From Clavaria fumosa (Eukaryota; Basidiomycota; Agaricomycetes; Agaricales; Clavariaceae): a stretch of DNA of 64,000 nt. The notes under the pieces were generated by a model. The model was given only the letters and a program-made list of their open reading frames with translations, ran no database searches and was not told the origin of the DNA. Positions 1 to 11,600 of the stretch are shown piece by piece. How positions within the stretch are numbered: the stretch's first letter is position 1; every line of letters begins with the position of its first letter. The DNA lies in contig OX637801.1 of assembly GCA_951802425.1 (NCBI GenBank), positions 3,100,001-3,164,000 on the forward strand. Reading direction: 5' to 3'. Position numbers and translations under genes: made by a program.

Positions 1-1220
1 CTCCTGGAACTCGCCCGCGTTGACGTGGTACCGCACCCCGAGAACGCCCGTCACCCGCTCGACGTTGAACCGTGGCGTCGGCGCGAACGAGAAGGGCGGG
101 TCTGGCGTCGACGGCGCGTTGAACAGACTTGGCAAGACGTTAAACAGCGAGATTATGAACAGGACGAGGAAGGGGAGCAGGTTTGCTAGAGTGGCTCGTT
201 GTGTGTTGCCTTCGCCTCCTTCGCCGCGGGCTTGCGGTGGCGCGCGCGCGCGCCGATAGTGACGCTGCGTGCTGAAACCAGTCGGCCCAAAGCTGGCTGT
301 AAATACTTTGAGAAGTGATATGAGGTCGTTAGTACATTTATTCTATGGTCGTGCGTGCACGGTGCAGGGAGACGCACTTTGGGGACCGAATTGACTACCC
401 ATCCCATTCGTATTCATGGACCCGCCAAAGAACATGTTGAACAGATCTTCCGGCGATATCTCAGTCTGGTAAGCAGCGCCGTTGCTGAACACGCCGCCGA
501 AATCGCCTGCGGCACGTCCGGACATGCGAGAATCTGGGTCTGCGCCATGTCTGTCATACGACGCACGCTTTTGTGGGTCGGACAAAACCTGGAACGCTTT
601 CGACACCACTGCAGAGGATGGACGTTGAGGGCTGGGCTAATCATAGGGAAATGGCGGAACCGCACTTTTGAACGCCTCGTCGGCACCTGGGGCGCCATTC
701 TTGTCTGGGTGTAAAGCCAGCGCCAACTGAAATAGTATATGCACCAAGTGAGCCAGCCGGTAGTGACGGCGGGAGGTGGTTGTCTACTCACCTTCCGATA
801 CGCCTTCTTAATTTCCGTTTCCTCGCAGTCCTTCTTGACTTCGAGTATCTCGTAGTATTCTTCCACTTTGCACGAACGCACCCGTTTCACGACTTTATGT
901 TGGTCTGGCGTGTACGACCGTTTCTCACCACCCATACCCCCAGCTGTGCCATTGACGTGTCTATGTCGCACACCCGACGCCGCGTGGGCTTCCGCTCCCG
1001 TACTTGACGCAGACGCAGAAGACGGCCCTGCTTCACTCGGGGCCGTGGGCTCCGAAGCACCAGTGGCGTTGAGGCTGGCGAGCAGCTGCAGCGCCTCTGA
1101 GGTCGAGAAAAGGTTGAGCGATTTCTGGCAAAACTTTCGAGCACCGGCGATATTGCCCGAAGCCTTGTGACCCCTAGCGATGGAGAGACACCGCAACGCT
1201 TCGTCTCTGTTGCTCTCCAT
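1..1220 (-). CDS. ER-type DnaJ/Hsp40 co-chaperone (DNAJB12/14-like), partial at window edge
   Basis: This J-protein would stimulate Hsp70 at the ER membrane, probably in protein quality control. The start at 1218-1220 opens with an N-terminal helical region (MESNRDEALRCLSIA), then a Ser/Ala-rich linker and the J domain (YYEILEVKKDCEETEIKKAYRK). An intron follows, then the HPD signature within LALHPDKNG near 680-720, another intron, and FQVLSDPQKRASYDRHGAD. A Gly/Asn/Phe-rich stretch precedes a third intron. Near 110-185 a hydrophobic segment (LLPFLVLFIISLFNVLPSLF) looks like the membrane anchor. After it, RFNVERVTGVLGVRYHVN matches the DUF1977 tail of this family. The stop lies beyond base 1. 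It shares a 233-bp promoter with the F-box gene on its right. Family assignment is firm; orthology to yeast Hlj1 versus animal DNAJB12 is less certain. Confidence 0.88.
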
Positions 1221-1453
1221 TTTGCAGGGCGTAAACGGGACGAACCTTTGTGTTGGTCGGTCAGAGCGACAGCTTTGGGGTGAAGGTATGCTGGGGTTAG
1301 GGTCAGACCTGAGGCGGTGATAACCACGTCAGCGAACGTGTCCTGGCGATAGCCCGTTTCTAGCCCAACCAAGGTATGCTTGCGGTCTGATACCGTCCTG
1401 GCAATGCGAATGAACTCTTTAGCTATGTTACTCTCCACGACCCCAGCGCTGGG
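1221..1453. promoter_or_regulatory. Shared divergent promoter of the J-protein and F-box genes
   Basis: This 233-bp gap separates the two head-to-head start codons at 1220 (minus) and 1454 (plus), so both promoters must lie here or inside 5' exons. I saw no clear TATA box or recognisable binding site. It is called from gene arrangement only. Confidence 0.4.
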
Positions 1454-3051
1454 ATGTCTAACGGCGACGAGCCAGATGAACTAGTACGGTTCAGGAAGGA
1501 CTGGCAGGCCGAACTTGCGCGAAGGAAGGCCCAACGTGAAGAGCATGTCGTTGGCACAAGCGCCAATGCCAGCGTGGCTGAGCCGGACGGGCACCAGTCT
1601 CTTCCCAGCACGTCTAAAGCTCCCCCATTCTCAACTACACTTGCGGCGGCTGTGGAAGTGTATCGCCGTGCGGTTGAACATGAAGAACGTTCCCAGCTCG
1701 ACGACGCGCTCCGGCTGTACCGGCGGGCATTTCGTATGGACCCCAACGTCGATCAGGCATATCATCACGAGAGAATGGTGGCCGTCAAGAATGCTCTCTC
1801 TACCCTGGAGGTCACACCAGCAGCACCGGCCCCTCGGGGCGCGGATGCCAAGGTCGCTAAGAGCATTCGTGTGGTCAGTGGGACCCTCGCGTCGATCCTC
1901 GAGGCGTTTCCGAAGAATCCGAACTTCGAGCCGGACGATGAGAGGAAGGGCGTACCTATTCGGCTTCTTCCCGATGAACTACTCATACGCGTTCTCCGGG
2001 AGCTGAGTCCTATGTCGATCGAGCGCTTTGCTGTAGTCAGTCGTAAGGCTAGAATTGTCACTTTGGATCCAGTCATATGGAGGTGTGTTAACCATCCTCG
2101 CCTTGTCTCATTGGTGCTTATTTATATTTCAGAGAGCTATTCGAGATGATTTATGAACCTCCACAAATACCGAGTAGAGTCGAGATACCGTCCATCTTAG
2201 AACGATTTGAGTGGGATTACCGGCGCGCGTTTGTGGAGCATCCAAGGGTGAGGATTGACGGAGTCTACATAGCTGTATGTCACTACGTGTGAGTCATTTG
2301 GCTGACCTCCCGAAGCTGCTCTGACGTTATTCATCGTATCGCAGTCGCGAGGGCTTGAGCGACAATGCCTGGGTCAACGTAAGCATAACTAGCGTTGATC
2401 CCTAGCTGTCCTATCCGACCAGATTCTTCGCAGATAAGCCACCTCATCACATACCACAGATACCTGTAAGGGGACCAAGCCTTCCATCGTATACCATGCT
2501 CAATTCCTTCCCAGCCGATTTTTGGCGAATGGCCGGGTCCTGGCCCTTCTCACACACGATGAGACGCATCCCAAAGACGTCATACCAAGGCTTCAGCCGC
2601 ATTTACGCACCAAGGTGACCGCACTGACCAATAATGACTGACATGGCACAGCTAACTTGTACTCTAGGGCATGTTCATAGGAACGTGGGAACTGCAAGGC
2701 ACTAGCGTGCATATACGAGACCTCCTCGCAGCCGCTTATGTGCCCGATCAGTCTTGCACGCACAATACGGTCAGGATCGGCCAGCTTTCATCGGTCGCTC
2801 CAGATCTGCCCATTCAAACATTTCTCTATGAGCCCTTATTCCCCTCACACAACACACAAGGCGCTGCCTCGAGACCACGCTACAGTTTCCAAATGACACT
2901 TGGTCTGCATTCGCGTCCTTTGGGCCGGTGGAACAAACTTGAGCTGAAGAGATATGAGAGCGTGCAGAGGGACAACGGGGAAGTCTGTGATCTCAGTCTG
3001 AAGCACGAACGAGTGTTCTGGTTTAGTCGGGTGAGAAGTTGGACGTGGTAG
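1454..3051 (+). CDS. F-box protein, FBXO9/Pof7/Hrt3-like
   Basis: This is a substrate receptor of an SCF ubiquitin ligase. The first exon starts MSNGDEPDELVRFRKDWQ and contains a TPR-like helical pair (EVYRRAVEHEERSQLDDALRLYRRAF), then an F-box (IRLLPDELLIRVLRELSPMSIERFAVVSRK), the order typical of FBXO9. Later exons contain FEWDYRRAFVEHPRVRIDGV, SHLITYHRYLRF, VLALLTHDETHP and GMFIGTWELQG, and the final exon ends ERVFWFSRVRSWTW. At least five short introns separate them, for example at 2083-2131 and 2288-2345. Gene length and domain order fit the family. The 3' end converges on the COX7a-like gene about 240 bp away. In animals FBXO9 acts on growth-signalling complexes; the substrate here is unknown. 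Confidence 0.85.
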
Positions 3052-3290
3052 AGATGATGCCTCGGTCGTTTCGGAAAAGGCCCGCAGTATTAATGTCGCA
3101 TTCACCGGAACAATTACAATGACATTCACGATCCTAAGACCTTCACGTTGACATCCCGTGGAGCACGGCGGCCTGTTACCAATTCTTTTGAGCGTGTTGG
3201 TGATCAAGGGGCATTGAGGCCTCATGGTATGCACATCATCTGGACCTTCACAAAAGCCCTCTCTCGCTTCGTCCATGTAGTGGGAACTTT

Positions 3291-3585
3291 CTAAACCTCT
3301 AGCCCCTTCTGCCTCTGTCTCTCCAGCTTGAGATAGTATTCTTCATGGCGCTGGACTATGAGCAATACCATGCCTCAGAAATGGCGGGTGAATAGCTTTC
3401 GAGGGTTCATACCATATTTCAGATGATAACCGTACCTGCAACGCCGTGATCAGTTGACACGCTGTATCGACATGTTGTATTACTGACCAGTAAGCGTAGG
3501 CAAATGAGATACCAAGGCCCATCGCGCAGCTCACGTCGAGCAGCACTCTCTTCCTGAAACGGCCAACGATTGGTGCGATTGGCAT
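3291..3585 (-). CDS. COX9: Cytochrome c oxidase subunit 7a family (yeast Cox9-like), three-exon small gene
   Basis: This is a small single-span subunit of mitochondrial complex IV. Splicing exons 3488-3585, 3413-3435 and 3291-3355 gives a 61-residue protein. It begins MPIAPIVGRFRKRVLLD, runs through a membrane helix (SCAMGLGISFAYAYWYGYHL) and ends with a charged tail containing HEEYYLKLERQRQK. This matches fungal COX7a/Cox9, with basic residues before the helix and a YY(A/L)KLE-type tail. Both introns (3436-3487 and 3356-3412) have GT..AG borders and keep the frame. No single long reading frame shows the whole gene. It is divergent from CDC55. Confidence 0.85.
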
Positions 3586-3907
3586 GGTGAATGCGGGACA
3601 AAACGCTCTGCTTGGACTTTGACGAGGGTAATTAACGGGGAAAGGAAAGGAGGCAAACACGGCGACAACACCGCGAAATAGGCTGCGACAAATCCCAGCA
3701 AGCGTGTACGCCGCCTTTCACAGCAGTCAAACCCTTTAGATAGATCTCCTCAGCCTCAACGCTAGGCGAGTATTACAGCTCAACGCCGTCAGCAACGACC
3801 CGCTCGACACGCGCTACGGCTAGATTTGTCATCTACTACCATCCATCAATTGATTTTTAAACAAGTCTCCTCGGTGACACTTCACGCAAATCTCATCCAC
3901 CTCCGAT

Positions 3908-5774
3908 ATGATGGACACCGGCCCATCTGGCTCAGGCTCATGGCGTTTTGCTCAGTGCTTCGGTGACAAGGGTGAAGTCGAGGATATCACAGAAGGTCTG
4001 TCTCTCGCATAAAATTCTCGGTGGCCTCTAGCCGCTGCTCCACCCACACGCTGACGTTGCGGCCCGGCTTTGGCCAATTCTTACAGCCGACATTATTTCC
4101 ATCGTCGAATTCGACACAACAGGCAACTATCTCGCCACGGGCGACAAAGGGGGCCGGGTTGTCCTTTTCGAACGCAATGAACTGGTATGTCTCGGCTTGT
4201 CTTTCAGAGTCGGTGGCGCGCTGATCTCGTTCGCGATGCTTCTACACGCTCGCAAAAATCCCCACTCGTGAAAATTCGCGCGCAACCCATAAATTTGTGC
4301 AGAAAAAAGGCTGCGAATACAAGTTTTACACCGAGTTCCAGTCACACGAGCCCGAGTTCGACTACCTCAAGAGTCTGGAAATTGAGGAGAAGATCAACAA
4401 GATTAGATGGTGCCGGCGGCAGAATTCAGCGCATTTTCTCCTCTCAACCAACGGTCTGTGTCGCCTTCATGTTTATGCCACACGGTCATTAAAGGATCGT
4501 GGCTCTCTTCCGTTGCGCTCACGCCAGACAAAACCATCAAGCTGTGGAAGGTGTTTGAGAAGTCGCTACGCGTGGTATCAGAATCCAACCATTACGATGG
4601 CCAACGTCATCTCCCTCCCCCCACCACGCCAAGCCTTTTGCGGTTACCGCGAATGGCGCAGCAGGACGTCATCATCGCCGCCGTGCCGCGCAAGGTCTAC
4701 TCCAATGCTCATGCATACCATATCCATTCAATCTCGGTCAATTCTGACCAAGAGACATACATATCCGCGGACGATCTCAGGATCAACCTCTGGAATCTCA
4801 GCATCAGCGACCGCAGTTTCAGTGCGCATCCCGGCCGTTCCTTATGCGACGAACCACTGACTCATCATCGCTTTTAGATATCGTGGACATCAAGCCTGTT
4901 AATATGGAGGAATTGACCGAGGTCATTACCTCGACGGAGTTCCACCCGATGCATTGCAACCTTTTTATGTACTCGAGTTCGAAAAGCAACATCAAGCTAG
5001 CTGATATGCGTGACTCGGCACTATGTGATCGGCATGCAAAGTGTAATTGTATCGCTTCGCTATTCTACGCGGAACTGATCGAGCTTTGGTTTGTTTAGGC
5101 TTCGAGGAAGAGGAAGACCCTTCAACGCGGTCATTCTTCTCCGAAATTATCTCGTCCATCTCCGACGTGAAGTTCAGCCACGACGGCCGATACATCCTTT
5201 CCCGAGACTATCTATCACTCAAGATCTGGGATGTCAATATGGAATCTCGGCCGGTCAAGACGATCGCGATTCACGACCATTTACGTGGCAAACTCTGTGA
5301 CCTGTACGAGAACGATTGCATATTTGACAAGTTTGAATGTGTGTGGGGTGGTGACGACAAGTGAGTGCGGCTCAAAATGCGATAAACTTTGGACTGTCGC
5401 CAACCGGTTTCCTATCAGGCATGTCCTTACGGGATCATACCATAACTTTTTCCGTATATACGACACCGACACATTGAATGACGTAGTACTACAAGCCGAC
5501 AAGTCCGCATTCAAGGCAAAGAAGATCGGAGGACCGTTGGGTAAAGGTGGGGCGAAGAATGGGCCGCGGCCAGGAGGGTTGCGGGACGCGATGCAGACGG
5601 ACACGCTAGACTTTAATAAGAAAATCCTCCACGCTAGCTGGCATCCAAGAGAGGACACGATCGCAGTTCGTCCTTTTCTTTCGCTTTACAAGTGTGTTCG
5701 TGGACGACGCAAGGCTGATCGTCGTTCTTTAGATCGCTGCTACAAACAACTTGTTCCTGTATAGTGCTGCATAA
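3908..5774 (+). CDS. CDC55: PP2A regulatory subunit B (PR55/Cdc55), WD40 propeller
   Basis: This is the B-type regulatory subunit that directs protein phosphatase 2A to substrates in mitosis and morphogenesis. The start [22 protein letters not shown] is followed by introns and by family-diagnostic blocks: [62 protein letters not shown]-type [83 protein letters not shown] and [14 protein letters not shown]. The last exon ends [11 protein letters not shown] before TAA at 5772-5774. At least seven short introns interrupt it. Two adjacent ATGs open the frame and I use the first. A 322-bp divergent promoter separates it from the COX7a-family gene. Identification is very secure. Confidence 0.95.
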
Positions 5775-7256
5775 TTGAACATATGTGCATACACCGCCGT
5801 CGCCGTCGACCTGACATGCATCAACCTCCCACCACTTTTCCTGCGCCTGTCCCGTTTCCTTTACTTCCTCACCACGGTTCGAAAGTGACTCATCCCGTCA
5901 CTGACGCGCTTCGCTCCGCGGTGAGCCTTTTCTGTGGCTACGGCGCGTATCATACAAAGTTCGGTTTTCTCTCGCTGGACTTGAGACCTCTACACATCAC
6001 TTCTATCTCTCCCTTGACAGTATTCAGGTTGGCTTCGGACAATGGTGCTTTTTCGTTAATATAGGAACTGCTCTAAACGCAGTGTGAATAACCAAGGAGT
6101 TCTGTACAGTATAATACAATTCTACACTGCTATTCTGCTGGCCAGTACGCATGACCGCTGCTACACGATGTTGTGTGACCGCTCCGCGCGAGACGCTCTG
6201 GAGATGAAGTCTGGATGTTTGTCAAAAAGAAAACTCCTGATCCAACCTCGGGGGATTGTTCGTGACATAAATGTTCCGCCTAATCAAATCGTCATACCTG
6301 GGGAGGCGCAAAAAGGTAGAACAATCTGCTTGAGGCAGTCGAGTCAATCTAGCCCTGCAGTTTAACGTCCTTGCAAGTAGAGGCGTAGAATGCAAGGCGT
6401 AGATAATCCAGGGCGTGCTGCAACAAGGGACGTATGCGTGGCGTGATAATGCTTCTTCTGACTGCGCAAACGCATGTAGATACAAAGATGTCGTTGACGT
6501 CGTGTCTAGAGAGACGCGATGGCGGGCGACGCGAAAGAGACTAACGTGAGAGTGGACAGAGCCATGGAGGTTTGGCCGTATTTGGCGCTGCGGTTCGTCT
6601 CTTTGTGTACTGCAGCAGATTGGCCTCCCACTCAGTCTGTGACTGCTGGTGGGGGCTTGGGCTGTTGCTGCTGCCACTGCTACATGCTGCTGCCATTTGC
6701 TGGTTGTCACATGCTGCTGGCCTGAAATTCATGGCCATAGTCCTACTGACAGAAAAGCAGTCTCACATGTCTGGTCTGAGTATCATAAATTCTGAAAAAA
6801 AGTTGTGAAGAATTTTAATTCACATGCCCAAAGTTTCTATGTCAAATTACAGTAATAAATAATAATAATAAGACAGTTTGACTTCTCTCATTGCCCTCCT
6901 CTTCTTTGGCTAGATGCCTTTACTTGTTATAATTATTGAAATGGTCACTTCCATCTCTACCTGGGCTCATCCTGGTTCCTTCCCCACCCTTCTCACAGGC
7001 GTCGCTTCTCTATTGGTCAACGTCCTGCCCTTTTACACCGCCGTCCATCCACCTCCTAGCTCATCCTCCCGCCCCAGCCCGGCGTCTGTATCCGCCTCAA
7101 CCCGGCGTTTTCATCCGCAACAGCTCCGCCGCATACGAGGACGCTGGCCCGCTCTCCCCCACCAGCCACTGTCCTTCATCGTTCCCTCTCCCTTGGCGGA
7201 CGCACAACTAGTAACACCAAAGACTGCGACTTCCCCCACTGCCTTGCATCTCAGCC
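5775..7256. other. Intergenic stretch with no supported gene
   Basis: About 1.5 kb follows CDC55 without a frame I can support. A 162-codon frame on the minus strand at 6222-6710 has no recognisable domain and no coding-like composition. Simple-sequence tracts are present: a TGC/CTG-rich run near 6650-6720 and an AAT/ATA run near 6855-6870. From about 6780 the DNA is AT-rich, turning abruptly GC- and C-rich near 7000. Confidence 0.5.
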
Positions 7257-8387
7257 ATGTCCGTAAAACCACCCAGCGACTACGACCGCCAGGACCAAGA
7301 CTACCAAAGCAATTGTTAATTCCATGGACACAACGACTGCCACGACAAATGCACCCACGGAAACAGGCACAGTGAAGCGTCTCCGCTCGCTCGCCATGCT
7401 CAAGCGGCTGCACCGCAAGCCCGCCTCGCTCCCCCTCCCCAATGTCCCCCACCACGCCCATCGCGCCGCTCCCCATCACGCGCCGCTCCCCATCACGCGC
7501 CGCTTCCCATCACGCGCCGCTCCCCATCATGCGCCGCTCCCCATCACGCGCCGCTCCCCATCACCACCTACAACAACAAAGCCCTCCCGCCGACGCCCTC
7601 CAAGAAGCAGCGCAAACCCGACGACAGCGAGCGCGAACGCACCAAGTGCGCATAGCGCCTCCCCGCGCCTCTCGCGACGGAGATCGCGCTCGCGCAGTTT
7701 GCCGGGGGTGGCAGCACCGAGTCGCATGTGCGGGCGGCGATGCGTGCGCAGGCGAAGGTGCATGTGAGGGCTGCTGCTGCTGCTTTTGGCGTGAATGCTG
7801 CCATAGGCGGTACTGTTGCCGTTGGAGACGTGTCTCGAGACGCGGCGGGCGGGATCTAGCTCGACCGCGAGAAGGCGCAGGGTATGTGAGCTTGCTTGGT
7901 GATCGGAGTCAGCGGCGGGCTCGCTGCTCTGCCTCTGGCACAGATGACGAGGACGAGGGATGGCGGGAGATTGTGATGGAGATGGGAATGGGGACGAGGA
8001 GGGGAGGAAAATGAGCGTGTCGACTGAGGGCGAGGGGACGTGTGTGCGCCCAAGGCTGTGAGGCCCGGGAACGAAGAAGAGAGAGGGGCGTTCTTGCCGT
8101 GTCGTGGTGCCGATGACGATGGAGGAGGGTGGCATATCGCCTGGGGTGTCGGTGTTGGCGGTGCCAGTGCGTGTGAGGAGGGGCCATTTGAGGCGCCCGT
8201 CGGCGTTCCTCGTGGACGGCGCGTTGCCGGCCGGGGACGTGGGCGCGGGAGGAAGGGGAAGAAGGGCCGGAGGCCGGCGCCGCTTGACTTGGGCGCGACG
8301 AAGACGGGGAAGGCGACAAAGAGTGCTGTGGAGATGGAGGTCGGGTTTGAGGAGTCGTTCGTGCCCGAGCGTGCCCGTTCCTACTGA
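7257..8387 (+). pseudogene. Possible decayed protein-coding gene of unknown function
   Basis: I do not recognise this gene. Scattered pieces on the plus strand look coding but lie in different frames. A possible start at 7257 gives MSVKPPSDYDRQDQDYQSN and then a stop. Near 7580-7650 is LPPTPSKKQRKPDDSERERT. Near 7675-7855 is a run with EIALAQFAGGGSTESHVRAA ending AAGGI before a TAG. Near 8040-8387 is a basic-then-acidic tail ending EEERSFVPERARSY-like residues (FEESFVPERARSY). A 17-bp tandem repeat splits the first two pieces, and because 17 is not a multiple of 3, copy changes shift the frame. The region could instead be random GC-rich sequence; similarly long frames run on the minus strand. 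Confidence 0.35.
7455..7565 (+). repeat. 17-bp tandem repeat, about six copies
   Basis: The unit CCCCATCACGCGCCGCT repeats head to tail from 7471, with copies starting at 7488, 7505, 7522 and 7539, a degenerate copy before and a partial copy after. Copies differ by single transitions (a TCCC start in one, CATG in another). Three units span 51 bp, so a translated frame cycles through three peptides every 17 residues. Confidence 0.9.
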
Positions 8388-8630
8388 TGGTGCAACCACG
8401 AAGATGACAGCGAGGACGTCGGACGTGGGTATGGGGCCGACCGCCCCGTTCCTGTTGCTGCTGTTGCTCCGCCCAAACGAGTGTGAGCGCGAGCTGTGTT
8501 GGAACTAAGTGGTACAATCCGTGCCTCTGTGAGTGCCTGGCAGCAACATTTTGAATGATTGTCTGTGTTTGTGTACAACGGCCCTGGATGTAAGCGTGCT
8601 CGTCCTTGCCTTATCTCCACCTCAATCGAC

Positions 8631-11600
8631 ATGGATATCATCCAGCACGCTCTGACTCTCACACCTGTGCCCGGTCTCTCCACCGCTTTCTCTGTATTTC
8701 GCTACATCTGGACCTCTGTTCAGGAGGTCCAGGCAAGCAAGCAACAACTCCATTACCTTGCCTCTCTGATTGCGCAGCTTTTACGAACGCTCGATAGTCA
8801 GTATCGCAGTGGGCACTTGTCAGAAGCCGGAACATTTTCTCAACTCAACGATTTATCTCGGTGAGCATCCTCAACATATATCTACCTCTTTTCGCATCCT
8901 GAACGTGCTTCATCGGCCAGTCTACTCGAAGAGATATCTGAATTTATATGTCGGCAATCTTCGTACTCTTTTCTCAAGTCTTTATATGTGAAACAGCAAC
9001 GAATTGTGTTGATTGATGGCTACCATCGTCGTATTACCGCTGCCGTGGCATCGTTCCAGGTAAATTCTAATTCTTTCACAAATTGTCCCCAGCGGATTGA
9101 CCACAACGGACAGATATCAGCCCTTTTGAACACTCAGGATTGGCAGTCCAGGAATGATGAAGCTCGAGCTGCTGATCAAAGCCTTTTGTTAAAGCGGCTC
9201 GATGACCTGGAAAGGAATCACAATCAATTATTTGATGTGCTTACTACTAGTATGTGCGGTTACTAACTGGTTTTCATGTCAAGTTGATTCAACTATGGAT
9301 GGCTCGACATATAGATGCCAGGCAAGATAATATGGTATCAATGCTGGCCTCGTTGCAAAAGCAACTCAAGGAGTGATTGGGTTCGGATCGAGAGCAGCAA
9401 TTTTACCAGCAGAGTTTGCGCCACCTAACAAACAAGAGCGGTATACAAGTGGAGCTGGATACCTGGACAATCACATCCTTTGAAGTTGACATGGGCCCGG
9501 AAATTGGGTCTGGTGGCTTGTATGTCATTTCGTCTTGTCTCTTTGCCCATGCGCTTATACTTGATGATCAGTGGACAAATTCTCAAAGGGACATGGAACA
9601 AGACACCAGTTGCGATCAAGGTTCTCAGGATGGACAATGGGATCACACCGGCTGTATCAGTAAGTGTTAGATTTTTTAACTCTGGACCGGCACTCATTGT
9701 TGGTGTCCATGCAGGTTATGCGACAGGAAGTTGAGGTGAGTACTCCAACATGCACTTGGAATGAACTTCTATATGCTAAGGTTCATTGGCCAGACTTGGT
9801 CAAAACTAATCCACCCCCACATCTTGCGTAAGCATGTGAAAATCCCTTATAAATCTATCCACATAAAACCTTGCACCTCACAGAATTCCTCGGTGCAAAT
9901 GTGTTGGATGACACACCCTTTATCGTCATGCCATACTACAGAAATGGAAATGCATGTGACTATATCCGGAGCCACCCCGACTGTAGTAGGATTGCAATTG
10001 TATGGTTTATCTCATGAAATCCACACATGTGCTCATCAGTTCCCTGCAGCTTTGTGACATGTCCTGCGGCTTACTGTACTTGCATTCTAAGCAAGTTGTA
10101 CATGGTGATCTCAAAGCTGTAGGTGATGCTTCTTGTGTAGTCTATATATGAACTGAGGCAGCTATTCTACTCCAGCACAATGTCCTCGTTGATGATGGAG
10201 GAAGAGCCGTGCTTTGTGATTTTGGTCTCTCGCGTGTGAGGTCTGATGTTAGCACCCGCACAGCAATAGCTGGTATTGTGGCTCCAGTGGGGTCCCGGAA
10301 TTGGATGGCACCTGAACTATTGATTGGTGGGAGACTCAGAAAACCCTGTGATATCTATGCTTTTGGCATGACAATATATGAGGTAAGATTACTCATTGAC
10401 CCGTTCATATTGGATATTTTTTGATGGAACATGTAGATATATATGGATGATGTTCCATTGGCTCACATTGGTTATACTGACTTCATTGAACTTGTGGTCC
10501 GACAAGATGTGAGACCGGAGAGGCCTGAGGGTGATGAGGGTGTTTCTTTTCCTGATGGGATTTGGGACCTTGCAGAGTCATGCTGGGTGAAAACTCCTAC
10601 AGAAAGACCATCTGCCACAGCTATCTTTGATATGCTATCACATTTTGTCGACATTGGCACCCCATCACATCCATCCCTGTCCAACCTGGTATTTGCAGAC
10701 AGGAAGCACAAGAAGTTTGACCAAGTGGGGGGCTCGGGAGTGCAGGTGACAGAAGGAATGAAGATGTCTTTGGAGGCGGAACACCGAGATGCATTGGATG
10801 GTCTTCATGATCTGGCACTTGCATACAAGAAACAGGGCAAGTTGGATGAAGCAGAGAGCCTACTATCACGGGTAGTGGAAGTGCATAAGAGAATTTCAGG
10901 GGCAGAACACCCAGACACACTGACAAGCATTCATAATCTGGGTATCACATACAAGGAACAGGGGAAGTTGGACAAAGCAGAGAGTCTACTAGCACAGCTG
11001 GTGGAAGTGAGGAAGAGGATTTTAGGAGCAGAACACCCAGACACACTGTCAAGCATTCATGAGCTGGCTGTCACATACTGGAAACAGGGGAAGTTGGACA
11101 AAGCAGAGAGTTTATTAGCAGGCAGTGGATGTGAGGAAGAGGATTTTAGGAGCAGAACACCCAGACACACTGTCAAGCATTCATAGTCTGGCTGTCACAT
11201 ACTTGAAACAGGACAAGTTGGACAAAGCAGAGAGTCTACTAGCACAGGTAGTGGAAGTGAGGAAGAGGATTTTAGGAGCAGAACACCCAGACACACTGAC
11301 AAGCATTCATAATCTGGCTGTCACATACTTGGAACAGGACAAGTTGGACAAAGCAGAGAGTCTACTAGCACAAGTAGTGGAAGTGAGGAAGAGAATTTTA
11401 GGGGCAGAACACCCAGACACACTGACAAGCATTCATAATCTGGCAGTCACATACAAGGAACAGGGGAAGTTGGACAAAGCAGAGAGTCTACTAGCACAGG
11501 TAGTGGAAGTGAGCAAGAGGGTTTTAGGGGCAGAACACCCAGACACACTGTCAAACATCCATAGTCTGGCTGTCATATACAAGGACCGGGGGAAGTTGGA

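Noticed and set aside
6222..6710. 162-codon minus-strand frame after CDC55
   Set aside because: No recognisable motif, no homologous pattern, and simple-sequence content.
7455..7565. Short regular repeats as a CRISPR array
   Set aside because: Units are contiguous 17-mers with no spacers, in a eukaryotic genome.
7527..8399. 290-codon minus-strand frame
   Set aside because: It lies in GC-rich low-complexity DNA, opposite the better-looking plus-strand pieces, and shows no domain or intron structure.
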